Shown here: one piece after another, positions 11,126 through 28,132 of the stretch
How the letters are laid out: the number at the start of each line of letters is the position of its first letter
How positions within the stretch are numbered: the first letter of the stretch is position 1
Assembly (NCBI GenBank): GCA_012861695.1
Contig: JAAOOA010000062.1
Coordinates: forward strand, 734,001-798,000
From: Trematomus loennbergii
Lineage: Eukaryota > Chordata > Actinopteri > Perciformes > Nototheniidae
DNA length: 64,000 nt
Direction: 5' to 3'
The notes under the pieces: model-generated
Seen by the model: the letters and a program-made list of their open reading frames with translations, nothing else
Databases searched by the model: none
What the model was told of the DNA's origin: nothing
Position numbers and translations under genes: made by a program

Positions 11126-12955
11126 TTATGCGACAATGGAAACTGAACTAAAGAGAACATTTGAAACTTTAGCAGTCTGCGTGATCTGCCTGTAGGGAGG
11201 GGCGGGCCGGCCCTGCGAGTAAAGTAACGAAGTAGTGTATATATTACTTTTTTTTTTAAAGTAATATGTAATATTACTTTTTTTAGTAACGACCCCATCT
11301 CTGCTAGTCAATCCCTTTTTTGGCAAGACAGTAGTGACGGCCATCTTGGTGACGTGTGTTGTTCTGTGAGACCAGAGATGTAGTTCATTGAGCGTTTCAC
11401 ACAAACAAATGTGTTACTTCACAGTTTTACGACACATTATTTTTTTTTTGACTTGCAAAATTATCTTTTAAATTGACAAACATCATATGTGTAATTCGTG
11501 GCACAATTCAAACGGATCGAAAGATAATCTTTCTCTCTCCATTGACTTCAATGCATAACTTTTCCGAAATAAGGTCCCATGGAGGCACCGGAAGGGGAGG
11601 GACTTCACCACTCTATTCTTTATACATCCATGGGTACAACTTCAGATACAAATGAACAGATAATGAAATATGACCCCCGGTTTGATGATTGACAGGTCAG
11701 AGGTCACAGAACAATGGGGGCTATCTACCCTTACCCACAATTTAAAGTAATTCACACAGACTCTCTCCTCTTTGCTCTTCTCTCTGTGTGGAGCAGCAAG
11801 TTCAGCTTCAGAACAAAGTGAAACACAAACAATGGAATCAAATATTATTATATGTCGGGTAGTAATAGATTTATTTATTTTCTTCTCAGAGTGTACCAGA
11901 ATGCGTATTTATATGTTAGTTTCTAAAAATCTCCTAAGAATCCCCCCAGACCCCCTGCTGGGGTTGGGTTTTCAGCATGTGTGCCTTTTATGTTATACAG
12001 TTCAGCTTTGATTCCATCATATCATTAAACCTTATTTAAAAGCACGTTCTGTGAAGGGATATAAGGGATATAAGCACTGTGCTTCACTTTAATTAATAAT
12101 GTATGCTGAAAAGTGTATATATTGCAGCATTTGCCGTCACACAACATTCGGTCGTTCACGGAAACAACCGATTATGAACGAGAAATGATATCATGAAAGT
12201 TACGGTGCTTATTAAGCTTTTTAAAACGTATGTGGTAAGTTGCCAAAGTGCTTTGTTTTGAACGTTCATCAGTATTATAATCAAAAAGAGAAATATGAAC
12301 GTTAGTTTTACTGAAATGATCAAATAAAGTCAACATTTCACAGTCTTTACTGAGCTGTGTGGGGTTTGTTCAACTTTTAAAAGATGTTTGAATGGTGATA
12401 TACACAGTGATAGATGTTAAGGACTAACGTTTATAATAAATACATTTGTATTGCTTTTAAGATCTTTTCATACAATCATACGTATTGGGATCATTTGTAT
12501 TAATGTGGACCGGAGGGAGAGGGTGACGAGCATAAGTTTCACTTTCCTTTTTTATTTCAATTCCAACTTTGGTCATGAAGAATATGTTTCTCTGTTGTCC
12601 CCGTTCATAAAGCATAACAGCATCAGAGCACGGTGCAGAGTCTCTAGATGAGTTTACAGTAGTCCCTCGTTCTTATTAAACATCCATGTTGTAGTCCGCT
12701 GGATAGAAAACTGTAGTTTCCATAGTTTCCCCACAGCAGCAGACGCACATTTATGACCTCCGCTGGCGCATCATAAACACGTCGGATAGTGAAAGTGCAG
12801 TCGATTCTCTAAAGTACCGCAGTCTATTCTCCTAAATCCTTTTGAATTATCCTATCCACTATCCCTTAACCCCGTGACCTTTCACTCAGAGGTCAAGGGA
12901 TAGACGATAGGGTTAGAATTTAGGAGCTGATTTTTGGATTATCTGACCGCAACCC

Positions 12956-14072
12956 TGCATTCAAAATGTTACTCTAGTAAGTTACTAAAGTCTTATTTAA
13001 GTGTTGATTATATTTCACATCATTAATCCAAATCTGTAAAGTAACTGAAGGTATTAAATAAATGTAGTGGAGTAAAAGTACAAACTAGCATACAATTGAA
13101 ATCCTTAACAACGTAATTCTGTCATTTATCTTAATTCACTGCGTTCCAGGAGAAAATACTCACCTTAACTAACCTGCTCCTATGAATGGAGTAACAATGA
13201 CCCTGCTGATGAATAGTTTGATAACCGTGGTAAAAGGAGTTCTCTAATGAGGCAATGCATCAGGGCTACCTCAAGAGCTCCAGTTAAAGTTCCAGATTCA
13301 GAATCTCAAAATGTTGAAGTAAAAGTAGAGAAATGTGGTTACAAGGTACTTACATTTGAACAATAAAATAAATCTTACCAATTTGTTAGAATCTATTTTA
13401 ATTTTATCGTTACAAATGTGAGATGTTGACTGCAGGGCGGGATTGAACCGGTGTTCCCCACCCCCCCTGATCTGAGGATCAGCGCACTAGCTTTTTTGCG
13501 TTTTACAATGTTTTCCAAAATTAGTGTCCATCTCAATCTTTACTACAGGTTAAGTTTTTAATGCCAAACATTTTTGTGGCTCGAAACCGTTCTGTATCAA
13601 CACAAATTGATTCACTTTATACCTAACCTGCTTCAATAAAGAATGATTCTTCCATCACATACATCACACAAAGTCATTGAGCAAATGTTTGAGTTTTTTT
13701 AGATAATCATCTTTATTGCATTTATCACCCAGCAAAATGTGTCAGTATAAAGTCATATTATGGTTCTTACATTATTCAAGATAGGAATCAATCATAGTAT
13801 GGCATGTTTCTCATTTGAAAGGCTTATGGGACACATATTTCAGAGAAGCTATGAAATAATGTTTAATAAGGTTTATCTTTTAGACATGAAAGGAAATGAA
13901 AGTATGGAAGGGCCAGTGCTTGTCCCCTATAAACATGGCATGCTATTTGTAACTTTCAATTGGGATACCCCTTAAGTTCATAGGTCAAAATAAAGCACAG
14001 TTTCCGAATAATTCCGAATATCAGAATGCTGCTTCCTGATCCGTTTTGTTTTCCCTTCTCCTCTTCTTCCAG
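12956..14072. other. Intergenic stretch 5' of the prkar1a start exon
   Basis: It begins with the right half of the split 530-bp hAT-like family (12956-13110), which also contains a GATTATATTTCACATCATT motif. The rest is AT-rich with no recognisable gene. Position 14071-14072 is the acceptor of the first coding exon of prkar1a. Confidence 0.5.
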
Positions 14073-14086
14073 GTCACAAGACAAAA

Positions 14087-19324
<5,238 letters not shown>

Positions 19325-19715
19325 GCGACTCGGACCACCTTTCTCTCCTGCAGGGTCTAACTGCTTCATTTTCCCGCTTCTCTCTTCATATGGTGCCACC
19401 CACATAACAGGACTTCAATATGTCTGATACTCCTTTATTTGATTTATTTTTGTAGATGTACTCAGGAGATGTCATTGGTTTCCTATGAAGGGAAGAGCGT
19501 CACCCCCTTAAGTTGTAAATAACCACATAGGTATTTTTCACTTTGAAGGTGTGGTTGGGATGAAATAATGCTGTGTGCATGACTGACTGTGTGTTCACAC
19601 TGCTCACTGAGAGTTCAGAGGTCTGTTACAGGTTCTAGAAGTACAGGGAGCTCGCCATAAATGGACATCAAGGATCAAATCTAGTCTATATTCTAGTTGC
19701 AAGCCTTGTGAACCT

Positions 19716-20152
19716 GGAAATGTAGAGTATGTATCCTCAGCACAAAGAAACTGCTGGATGCTAAGGTGCATTCAAAGTTGCATTAATTAGCATATGCATT
19801 CAATAGCTATTTCACATTTTGGAGTGGTTTTGGAGGTTAATGAGGATGTTGAATCAAAAATGGCAGTTTTAGTCCCTAAAGATTGAAAAGGTACCCACAA
19901 TTCATAAAGAAAGTACTAATATGGCCACTTTCTGGTTAAACTGCCATTTTTTATCCTGGAAATGTCAGAATGTTCAGCATCCTCAATAACCTCCAAAACC
20001 ACTCCCAAATCATCCAAGCCATTTTAAAACTATTGTCTGCAAATGCTTATCAATGCTAATTTACGCAACTTATAATAATTGTGCAAACTGCCCAACATAT
20101 GCAGGTTAGCATCCGGCAGTTTCTATGTGCTGGGGACCCTACTATACATTTC
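19716..20152. repeat. Long inverted repeat (palindromic MITE)
   Basis: Left-arm motifs recur reversed in the right arm: AGAAACTGCTGGATGCTAA with TTAGCATCCGGCAGTTTCT, and TTTTGGAGGTTAATGAGGAT with ATCCTCAATAACCTCCAAAA. Arms are about 180-200 bp around a ~50-bp centre. Transcribed, it could fold into a long imperfect hairpin. Confidence 0.75.
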
Positions 20153-22169
20153 TAACATAAAACTTTGGGGTTCTCAACATTTCAGGGTTAACAATAAGCA
20201 AACTATGTCTTGGTAGAACGTGCATATGCAATAGCTGATGTAAATAGATGAGTCAAATTTAAGACGGGATAGAAAAGGTTGCATAGAAATACAGTATGAG
20301 AGAATAGTTATGTTCCACGGTTTGATGTGGTGAACAATGATAGTTCCTCAGTATCAGGTTAAAAATGTTGACAGTGTGAATGCACAGTTAGTTGCTTCAT
20401 CCAGACATCTCCAGTGTTCATGAAGAGGCTTTATGTTTGTGACGGGGAATGCCAAAAGGTTCACTGTTTGCTCATTGTTGAGATGTTTTTTAGCCATGTT
20501 AGCATCTGGGTTCAGCCCGTGTTGGTTAGCTGCTTTGGTCTGGACTGAAATATCTCAGCAACTATTAAAGAATCCATGTCCCACTCAGGATGATTTGAAA
20601 TCCTTTTGGAGATCTGCTGACATTGCTTTAGCACCACTCTCAGCATTTGTAATTGAATCAATACTTTGATCTAACCAAATGCCCTAAACCTCAGCTCCTG
20701 TGCTAATAAGCAAATAGGACATGTTAGCATGTTGATGTTTCTATTCAGCTCAAAGCACCACTGTGCCCAGGCTGGTCTCAGAGCCAGCGTGGCTTCAGTC
20801 TCCTGTGTATTCTTTTATTTTCTTCCTGCTTTTGATCTGGCTCTGATGTGGACACGCTTTTGTTTAAGGGTTGCCTTGACATTAAGATACTTAGGTTTCC
20901 TGCATATCGTCACACAGTTCTACAGAAGTACCAGCCGTAAACCTACAGCATCCAAATCATTTCACATTAAACCTTTCTCTTCCACCATCGCTTATTTTAA
21001 AGGAGCTTTTCATTCAAACTTCTCCATTTCATCTTCATTTTTCCGTATTAATAAAAAGAAGTCATTTTCACTATCATTTTATATTTTCTTTATAATCTTT
21101 TACATTTTAAAATGTAAATATTTAAGTGTTATATTCGGCAGTGTTAGGTACTGCAAATACCTAACACACTTAAATATCCTGGTTTCCCGTTATCTCCCTT
21201 GATCATATCATATTTACAGCTCTGCTACAAATCTATATATTGAGAGTAAATATCTTTTGCCAATTTTGTGACGTACAAAATGATATAATCAAAGAGACAA
21301 ATGTTGATGTGCTCTTGAGTTCACTGTGAAGTGTACTTCTGTCATGCTTACACAAGGAAAAAGCCAAACAAAAATGTTTTCTGTAGTAAATATGGAAAAC
21401 ACAGCTGGTCCTGAACACTGACAATTTCCATATTTGCTTTTTTAGGCAGAGGCAGAGCCATCTTGACTCTTTGACCCAAATATATGTCATGCTCCCAAAA
21501 ACACTGGATCATACATTTCCTATAAAACAATCCGTATCATCACTTGTTAAAAGTCCCACAGCCTTTCACAGAAACCCCTTTACTGTAAAGAATTGGAGTT
21601 GTTAAATGTTGTGAGGCAGCCCTTCACTCTCTGTTAAAGATGGAAGAGGAGGAGGAGGATTTGAGTACTTGAGATACAGGCCCGTCTTACAGTTAACAAA
21701 TCTACAGGTATGTCCCTTGTTACACGTGTGTATTTGGAGGTACAGTATGCAAGTCAAAGTGTCAAACAGTCCCTGTCTCTCACATGCTGGTCATTCTGTC
21801 CCCTCTTCTCTCAGATGGAGACAGTCCTTATTTTGAGCTTGCAGTTTATTGATGTGTTTGATATATATTTTTGTATAAAACACCAGTGTTAAATGTCTCT
21901 GAACTTTTATGTTGATCAAATATGTCTTTAGAGTGTTGCACCAATATGTAAAGTAGTGTCATTTTGACTTGGTACTGTATTATCATTATTATCATCTATG
22001 TTTTCTGACTTTAAAGTACTTCTGACTCACTCACTGCTCCTCTGCAGATCTCTTCAGAGGAGCATCCTTCCTGTAGTTTTGGTGCCTTTCTTCAGATTGA
22101 CTGGAGTGATTGTGCTTCAATGTCTGTGTTTTGGATTCTTCTGTAGGCTGTATTTACAGCGGTTCAAGC

Positions 22170-22175
22170 AATAAA
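22170..22175 (+). terminator. Candidate poly(A) signal for prkar1a
   Basis: AATAAA in GCAATAAAGAGATC. It is the first canonical hexamer that seems well placed after the stop; earlier alternatives cannot be excluded. Confidence 0.4.
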
Positions 22176-22723
22176 GAGATCAGATTTTAATGTTGCCTAA
22201 TCTCTTGACCCGTAGAGAGCCCTGACCACATTTAGTTTCAACATCTGTTTTATTTTCTAATATCTTTACATTGTTTATGTCCTGCAATGCTTATAATGTC
22301 CTTATATTTGAAGTACATTTGCTTTTCAGTATTTCCATTGTATTCTTTCTTGACTGTAAAACTAAGATAAAAATGTACTTTGTATCTCGATGAGTCTTCT
22401 GCCAACTGTGTTCCAAGGCTGCAGTGATTACAAAAATGAAAATGCACTCATTTAACCTTTAATGATTTCTAGTTCATACTACACAGTTCTTTGTACATGT
22501 ACCTACTATCTAAAAGATACTGTTTGAAAATCCTTTAACATTTAATCATTTAAGTGTTATTTTTGGGATCCAATCAGATGTCTGCCAGGATTACTATTCA
22601 TTTCTAAATTATCTTTCATGCTTTTAAGTTATAGATTCAAAGGTTTTAATGTCATATGCACATAAGCTACAGCAACCCTGTCTCCTCAAAATGACGTTCC
22701 CACAGAACTAAACTGCGTTCTCA

Positions 22724-23383
22724 ATAGCCTCGTTCACACCAAGTACTTTGCCGTACTTAGTGCCCCGGCACTTATTACCCCAGGGCACTTAGTACAGATT
22801 GCGTTCACACCGGAATAAGTTCCCTGAGGGAAGATTACGCAAATGAGCCGCTGACGTCACTTCTTCTTCTTCTGCTTTGGGTTTACTGGCAGGCTGCAAA
22901 CCACTTCACGGCGTATACTGCCACCCGGAGTCCCCGGCCGGAAGTCCCCGGAGTTGGGGACTGGCTTCAGTAGAAGCTGCTGGGACTCCCAGCAGCTTCT
23001 ACTGAAGCCTTCAGAGTAAATCACCAGAACGCCGACACCTCCTCATCTCCACCGCTCCCATGTTTTCTTTTGTGTTGCCATAAGTTAGTCTCTCTGCGTT
23101 TGTGCGCTGGGCGAATGCTAATGCTAATAATGCTAATGCGAGGATAATAAAATAGCGGCTCTACAAAACATTTCAGAGTTTTACGGGGCGTGGTTTGCAA
23201 TTCGCCCAGCCAATCAGAACTGGGGCACTTTTTTCCCCCAGGAAAGTACCATCTCTCACTAAAAATGGGGGTAAAAGTTCCCGGCACTCAGTACTCTTTT
23301 TGGTGTGAACGCGACATAAGGGGTACTAACGGAACTAAACGCGAAAAGTACGGGGAAAAGTACTCCGGTGTGAACGCGGCTAT
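22724..23383. mobile_element. 660-bp MITE with GTTCACACC ends
   Basis: Ends are ATAGCCTCGTTCACACC and, reversed, ATAGCCGCGTTCACACC. GC-rich interior without coding potential. It contains a perfect palindrome at 22963-23009. Confidence 0.75.
22963..23009. repeat. Perfect palindrome, 23-bp arms
   Basis: The arm GGCTTCAGTAGAAGCTGCTG plus GGA is followed by one base (C at 22986) and then its exact reverse complement. It sits inside the MITE at 22724-23383. Confidence 0.95.
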
Positions 23384-24156
23384 TTACGTTTGTTTTGGAC
23401 GTAACTCAAATACGTTTATTTTCTACATATCTTTGCTGTTTATTGTCTTGCTTTCCTACAATGCGCCCGACCACGCACGGGCTGCTATTAATTCGAACAA
23501 TCTTGCTGGCCTTTATTATTATTATTATTAGGATACTATACGATACAAAGAGAAAAGAATGTTACGATCTCACGTTTTCTGGCCACAGTAGTTGCTTTAG
23601 AGAATTTCACACCCGGAAGTAAGTATTCTCTCTAATGTCGATTGATTTTACAGTGATATCTGCAGTACTCATCAAATCAAAAACACCACATTATACCTAA
23701 TTGTATAAAGCATTGTACAATGCTTTTGTGTTTTTCCCCTTCGATTCGGAGAAACAAATAGTTTTTTCAGAGTTTAGGATGGCAGAAGACACTACACTAC
23801 CCATAATCCTCAACTATTGTTTGGGACTACACCAGTCCGCTTTGCTTGACAAACCCCGTGATTAGTCCTCAAGCTCTGTGATTGGATGTTGGAGTGGCAG
23901 TGCCCCAAGGTCCCGCCCTTCTACTTCCGCCCCATGGGACCTTATTTCGGAAAAATTAGGCTTGTTTGAGACGAGCGAGACCGACGCAGACCTGCGCAAT
24001 TGCGATCGCCGTCTTGCTAGTGCGTTGCATGATGGTTAGTCATTTTGTCCGACTTGCTCTGGAGGCTCGCCTACATGAGACGTTGAAATCTCGCGGGACA
24101 AAAGAGGTTTCTCAATACTCTAATTTCTCCTCCTCGACTCCTATCCTCGAGACTTA

Positions 24157-25273
24157 GGCCGTTTCTCAATCAAATATTGGCTTCCAAGCCAATATTTCAA
24201 GGATGCTACGTCATCAAGTGGCGCAGCAGGACCGTTCCAATGTCCAGCATACTTGGAATTCCACCGAGGCCGCGTCCTTGGTTTGGGGGAAATTTCGAGG
24301 CTGCACATGGGTAGACTTTGGCCCAATCCCAAACCGCCCCCTACACCCTACCCCTACACACTACCCCTCCGTTTGCGCGTTCGCGCGGAGGGTCCGCCAC
24401 ATGAAGTGCTGTTCCAAACCAACGAGTGTGGAGAGGTGTGGAGGGGGAGTGGGCTATCAAGCCCTCAAACAGCGAGTCTGCATCGGTGCTGACTTGAGAC
24501 CGGTCTCTACCTGACCGGAGTCACGCTGTGTGTGTCCGTCAGGAAACACGCTGTTTACAAACAGTTCCAGCAAACATCCACTGATAAACTGCGATGTTAA
24601 CAACCTCATGATAACCTCATATTTTTTTAACTTAGGATCATACCTGTGTTTAGTCTAGAAAAAGGTAAATGTGTGCATTTTATTATAAAGTTGTGTATAT
24701 TTACAGACTGTTGCAAAAACTAAGAAGCTTATAAACATCAGGTTTAAAACTAAAAGAGCTTTACAGAAAAAGTAACACAATGAAAGATGTTTGGAGTTTT
24801 ATTTGAGTTCTTAATTTACATTTTTGTCTGAGAGATGCTGATTTGAAACCGTTGTTACATACAGTTACGGCATTTCCTGTTTCTGCCGGAGAGAGGGGAG
24901 TTTGTCCCAAAGCTTGCCGCTGTATTTACTCCCTCCATCTGACAGGAGGGAGCCTCGTTGAGCTGCGAGTGTGGCTACAGACGGAGTTCACTCCGCCACG
25001 GAGGGGTAGGGTCGAGGGAGTGGTTTGGGATTGGGCCTTTGTGTCCTTAAAATCCCCACAATGCTTTGCGCACGGACCAATTTCCCCAAATCTGTGGCGG
25101 AAAATGTAAGGCGGGGCCTCTCATATGACGCACACCTGCACACTTGTTAGCCTGTTCCATTCTTCTTCGTTTTCCGAAGCCGTGGCTTGGAAGCATACTT
25201 GCTTCGTTTCTAAAGGAAGTGACTTGGAAGTACGCGACTACCAAGCCAGCATCCTCGAGATTGAGAAACGGCC
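24157..25273. mobile_element. Middle MITE (family Y, copy 2)
   Basis: Ends are GGCCGTTTCTCAATC and its reverse complement. The interior matches the 8293-8684 copy (CAATGCTTTGCGCACGGACC and GCGGGGCCTCTCATATGACG). It is split by the inner element. Confidence 0.8.
24320..25037. mobile_element. Inner MITE, 718 bp
   Basis: Ends are GGCCCAATCCCAAACC and its perfect reverse complement, flanked by TTT on both sides (24317-24319 and 25038-25040). No coding region is visible. Confidence 0.8.
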
Positions 25274-25589
25274 TCGGTCCTCGATGTGCATTTAGAGAAA
25301 TTAGATGTCCTGGCGCTGAAATCCATTTCCGGGTCACTACCGGAGGACCGAGGAGTCGAGGAGTCGAGGAGGGGATTATTAGAGTATTGAGAAACCTCTA
25401 TAGACGCCCGCAGACTTGAGAGCGAGGCGCGGCGAGCGTTCTTATTATACATCCATGGCGGCGAGGCGGCGCAGTTTCTCTCCACGAGCTGCAGAAGCGA
25501 AATGCTTGATGGGAAACGACTTGCTGGTATCTCGAGCTGAGCGCTCATTGGTGGGTTTTACCCGTGCTGGGATGAAACTCTCCAATTGG

Positions 25590-25985
25590 TTCCGCAAAAG
25601 TTTTTGTTGTTTGTGTCAGTTTTACGTCGCCACTTCCATTCACATTTGTCATCATTGTTCCACAATGTTTATCATCATGAAATTAATATCTATATATTTT
25701 ATACTATACTTGCACTGCTTACCGTTTTCATACTTTATATATACACTGCATATTCATACACACTGTTAATACTGTTCATACTGCTCACAGGCTACTGTGT
25801 ATATCTAGTGTATTCATACCCTCACTGTTTATTCATCATTCAATTCATTCTATATTTTATTCTGTAGATTGTGTACATTACTTTTCACTTTACTGCTTTA
25901 TGCACTCCTGGTTAGAAGCTAAACTGCATTTCGTTGTCTCAGTACCTGTAATATGTGTAATAACAATAAAGTTGAATCTAATCTT
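25590..25985 (+). mobile_element. LINE-type 3' tail
   Basis: AT-rich sequence ending in ACTGCATTTCGTTGTCTCAG and ACAATAAAGTTGAATCTAAT, the usual 3' end layout of fish non-LTR elements. No coding part is left. Confidence 0.5.
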
Positions 25986-26084
25986 GAGCAGGAACACATT
26001 TATTTACTTAGTACATATCTTAGTACATACCGGCATGCACCCCGGGAAGATTGTTTTTAAATGTTGAAGTTAAATGCATCAATC

Positions 26085-26312
26085 TGGTGGAACTAAAGTC
26101 TGATTTAAGACTTGATTATATACATCATTCATCCACATCTGTGAAGTAACTAAATGTATTCAATACATGTAATGGAGTAAAAGTACACCATTTACCTCTG
26201 AACTGTAGTGGAGGAGAAGTAGCATCAAAGTCAAGTAAACTACAAGTATCTCAAAATTGTACCTAAGTACAGTACTTAAATAAGTGTACTTAGTAACTTC
26301 CCACCTCTGAAA
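26085..26312. mobile_element. Right half of the 530-bp hAT-like family
   Basis: Shares the GGAACTAAAGTCTGATTTAA, CATCATTCATCCACATCTGT and ACTTCCCACCTCTG blocks with 2484-3013. The left half is missing. Confidence 0.65.
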
Positions 26313-26374
26313 TCAGATATGATTTCAAGTCATATGACAACTTCTTAGTATTTGATCCTTCAACTTGGCCTCAG

Positions 26375-26541
26375 GAAATGCAAGGACTTCACAGTTTTGG
26401 CAACAAGTTTTGGAGAAAGCAAATCGGAGGCTTAAAAAGAGACAGGGAGGTGCATCTTCATCATCTTCATCATCTAGCATGCAAGAAGTGTACATAGAGG
26501 ACAGTGAAGGAGACACTGAGGAGGACCACGCCTCGTGTGGG
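26375..26541 (+). CDS. Orphan exon-like coding stretch, gene not recognised
   Basis: A 167-nt open stretch is bounded by a good acceptor (TTGGCCTCAG|GA) and a strong donor (GGG|GTGAGT). It enters in phase 1 and leaves in phase 0. It encodes NARTSQFWQQVLEKANRRLK, then KKRQGG, eight serines, and an acidic end EVYIEDSEGDTEEDHASCG. The composition (basic helix, serine run, acidic tail) suggests a soluble or nuclear protein segment. I do not recognise the family. No partner exons were identified up- or downstream, and it does not fit the mettl22 sequence. It could be an exon of an unmodelled gene between prkar1a and mettl22, or a chance frame. Confidence 0.4.
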
Positions 26542-27491
26542 GTGAGTACCAAACGCTGTCTCCTGGTACTCATCTGAGTAACCCCTGAATATAATACATT
26601 AACCGTGCTTTACCTGAACCTCATCATGACATTATAGAGGACGGCAGGATTGTTATTTCCCGTGTTCAGTGAATTTAATTATTATGTAAAAGATTATTTC
26701 CAAGCCATACCAATCATTATAGTTATAAAAAAAACAAGAGAATAAATGAAAAAGAGGTCTGAAATACAATATGACAGTAGTAAAACAAGAATACAGTTTA
26801 AAAGGGGAGTGATTTGTAAAATATAAGAAAAAGTAAATCGGTTTACAGTTCTGTTTCATATGGGTGTTGAGAGATGTATCCACAGATCTCTTCATTTTGC
26901 TCTCAAAGTGCACCAGATTCATGCTTTTAACTTCAATATTTAAAAAGAAATCTTCCCGGGGGAACATACCCGGACCCCCCTAGAGGATGTTAGGTCCACC
27001 CCCCACTTATAAAAATAGCACCCCTGCTTACACCTATATGCCGTTAGCTGATTATCGAGCCTTCATTGTAACTTCACTGTAGCGCCCTCGAGCACCCTCT
27101 ATGAAACGTCAAGCTGGGTCTACTGTAGCTTTGTTACGGCAATGGATTGTGGGAGATTCTCATAGCGCGTGAGGATCTCTTGAGGGTAAGGTGCTATTGT
27201 ATTATGTCGGTGGACAAAATGTATGTTTTTATTTTATTAGGACAATAACGTTCTGTTGTGTTTGTTTAGTTTAATGTTAGTCGTTTAATGCTCACAGCAA
27301 CATGTTTTTTGTGTGATTGGCTATTTGTTTTATATGATTTATCAACGTGATCATCAATAGCTAATCTGAGCTAATAAGCTAATGTGAGCGTGGTGCTATT
27401 TTTCCTACAGAACGCAGCTCACGTGTCCTTTGTAATATTGCTGTCCATTGAAACGCAGGTATGTGAGTTTTGCACACCAGTTTGTTTATGT
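26542..27491. other. Repeat-derived spacer
   Basis: Contains CCCGGGGGAACATACCCGG and CCTAGAGGATGT motifs near 26955-26990. These are related to 26030-26090 and, in reverse, to 36400-36440, so it is a dispersed repeat family. No gene is visible. Confidence 0.4.
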
Positions 27492-27872
27492 TTAAAGGGC
27501 CCATGTCATGGCCATTTCCACTGATCATAATTACATTGTTGAGGTATACTAAAATAGATTTATACTGTGCAATTTTCCAAACTCACATTGGTTTCGCATA
27601 CAGCATCTCTGTCAAGCATGTGTATTCAGCAGTATTCACTCTCTCCACTAAACGACTCGTTGGAGCTCTTGCCCCCCCCTCCCTGTGAGCCTAGTGTGCT
27701 CCGATTGGTCAGCTCGGCCACTCTGTTCTGATTAGTCAACCACCAGAGAGGCTGCGCCCATGTCTAAACGGCTGCTCTCAGCCGAACATCAGTCTTATCA
27801 TGGCGTCGGTACAGCCGTATATTTTATACGCCAACTAACCGAACTGTAGCTACAACTGTTGTTATAGAAGAG

Positions 27873-28132
27873 TGTGACGGCCCCAGGGCCTTTGTCTTAC
27901 GATGGGGTGGAGCTGAAGAGGCTAATCAGCGCGATCACGGACACCTGGCCGGAGCCGAGGTGCTAGCCAGCTGCCCGGAGTCAAACGGCAGCCCCTCTCT
28001 CCCTCCAAGCAGCTCAGCATCCTCTCCCCTGACCACCTATCTCTGCATTTACCACAATAAATGTGCCGTGGTTTTGTAAACTCGTGTATGTCTCCTTGTC
28101 TTTCCGTTGTGGCCTACGAGCCGGTCATAACA
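27873..28132 (+). mobile_element. Solo LTR, 260 bp
   Basis: Starts TGTGACGGCCCC and ends GGTCATAACA (TG...CA). It is flanked by a perfect 5-bp duplication AAGAG (27868-27872 and 28133-28137). It contains AATAAA in CCACAATAAATGTGCC. No internal retroelement region follows, so it is a recombination remnant of an LTR retrotransposon, probably Gypsy-like. Confidence 0.85.

Larger units (their letters stand above)
9498..11303 (+). mobile_element. hAT transposon with transposase remnant
   Basis: Ends are CAGTTGGGTGTAACG and, reversed, CAGAGATGGGGTCGTTAC. Flanks are GTAGTCAA (9490-9497) and CTAGTCAA (11304-11311), an 8-bp target duplication with one mismatch. It carries a BED-finger remnant and is interrupted by a TTA-flanked MITE at 10191-11125. 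Confidence 0.8.
8685..11635. mobile_element. DNA element with ~200-bp inverted arms
   Basis: The left arm (about 8686-8882) and right arm (about 11411-11635) are long imperfect inverted repeats: CATGGGACCTTATTT, ATTGAAGTCAATGGAGAGAG and CACATATGATGTTTGTCAAT all recur reversed. The centre contains a hAT element (9498-11303). A similar arm start (CCATGGGACCTTATTTCGG) is at about 23933. Confidence 0.7.
7882..12955. mobile_element. Inverted-repeat DNA element copy X1, split by 4.1 kb of other elements
   Basis: The left end GGGTTGCAGTCGAATAGTCC and the reversed right end GGGTTGCGGTCAGATAATCC form terminal inverted repeats. The element's own sequence is 7882-7988 and about 12124-12955. Its uninterrupted relative, in opposite orientation, is 32876-33933 (1058 bp). 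Everything from about 7989 to 12123 is later insertion. No transposase was seen, so the superfamily is unassigned. Confidence 0.75.
19325..22190 (+). other. Probable prkar1a 3' UTR
   Basis: After the TGA at 19322-19324 there is no further coding exon up to the poly(A) signal at 22170. Vertebrate PRKAR1A transcripts have long 3' UTRs, so a ~2.85-kb UTR is plausible. It contains a long inverted repeat (19716-20152). Exact ends need transcript data. Confidence 0.5.
24103..25399. mobile_element. Outer shell of a three-level MITE nest
   Basis: Ends are AGAGGTTTCTCAATACTCTA and its reverse complement. Inside are the elements 24157-25273 and 24320-25037. Only about 50 bp of left arm and 125 bp of right arm belong to this shell. 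Confidence 0.75.

Noticed and set aside
26325..26573. Minus-strand open frame opposite the orphan exon
   Set aside because: Splice signals and residue composition favour the plus strand; the minus frame mirrors the TCATCA run as poly-Asp/Glu.
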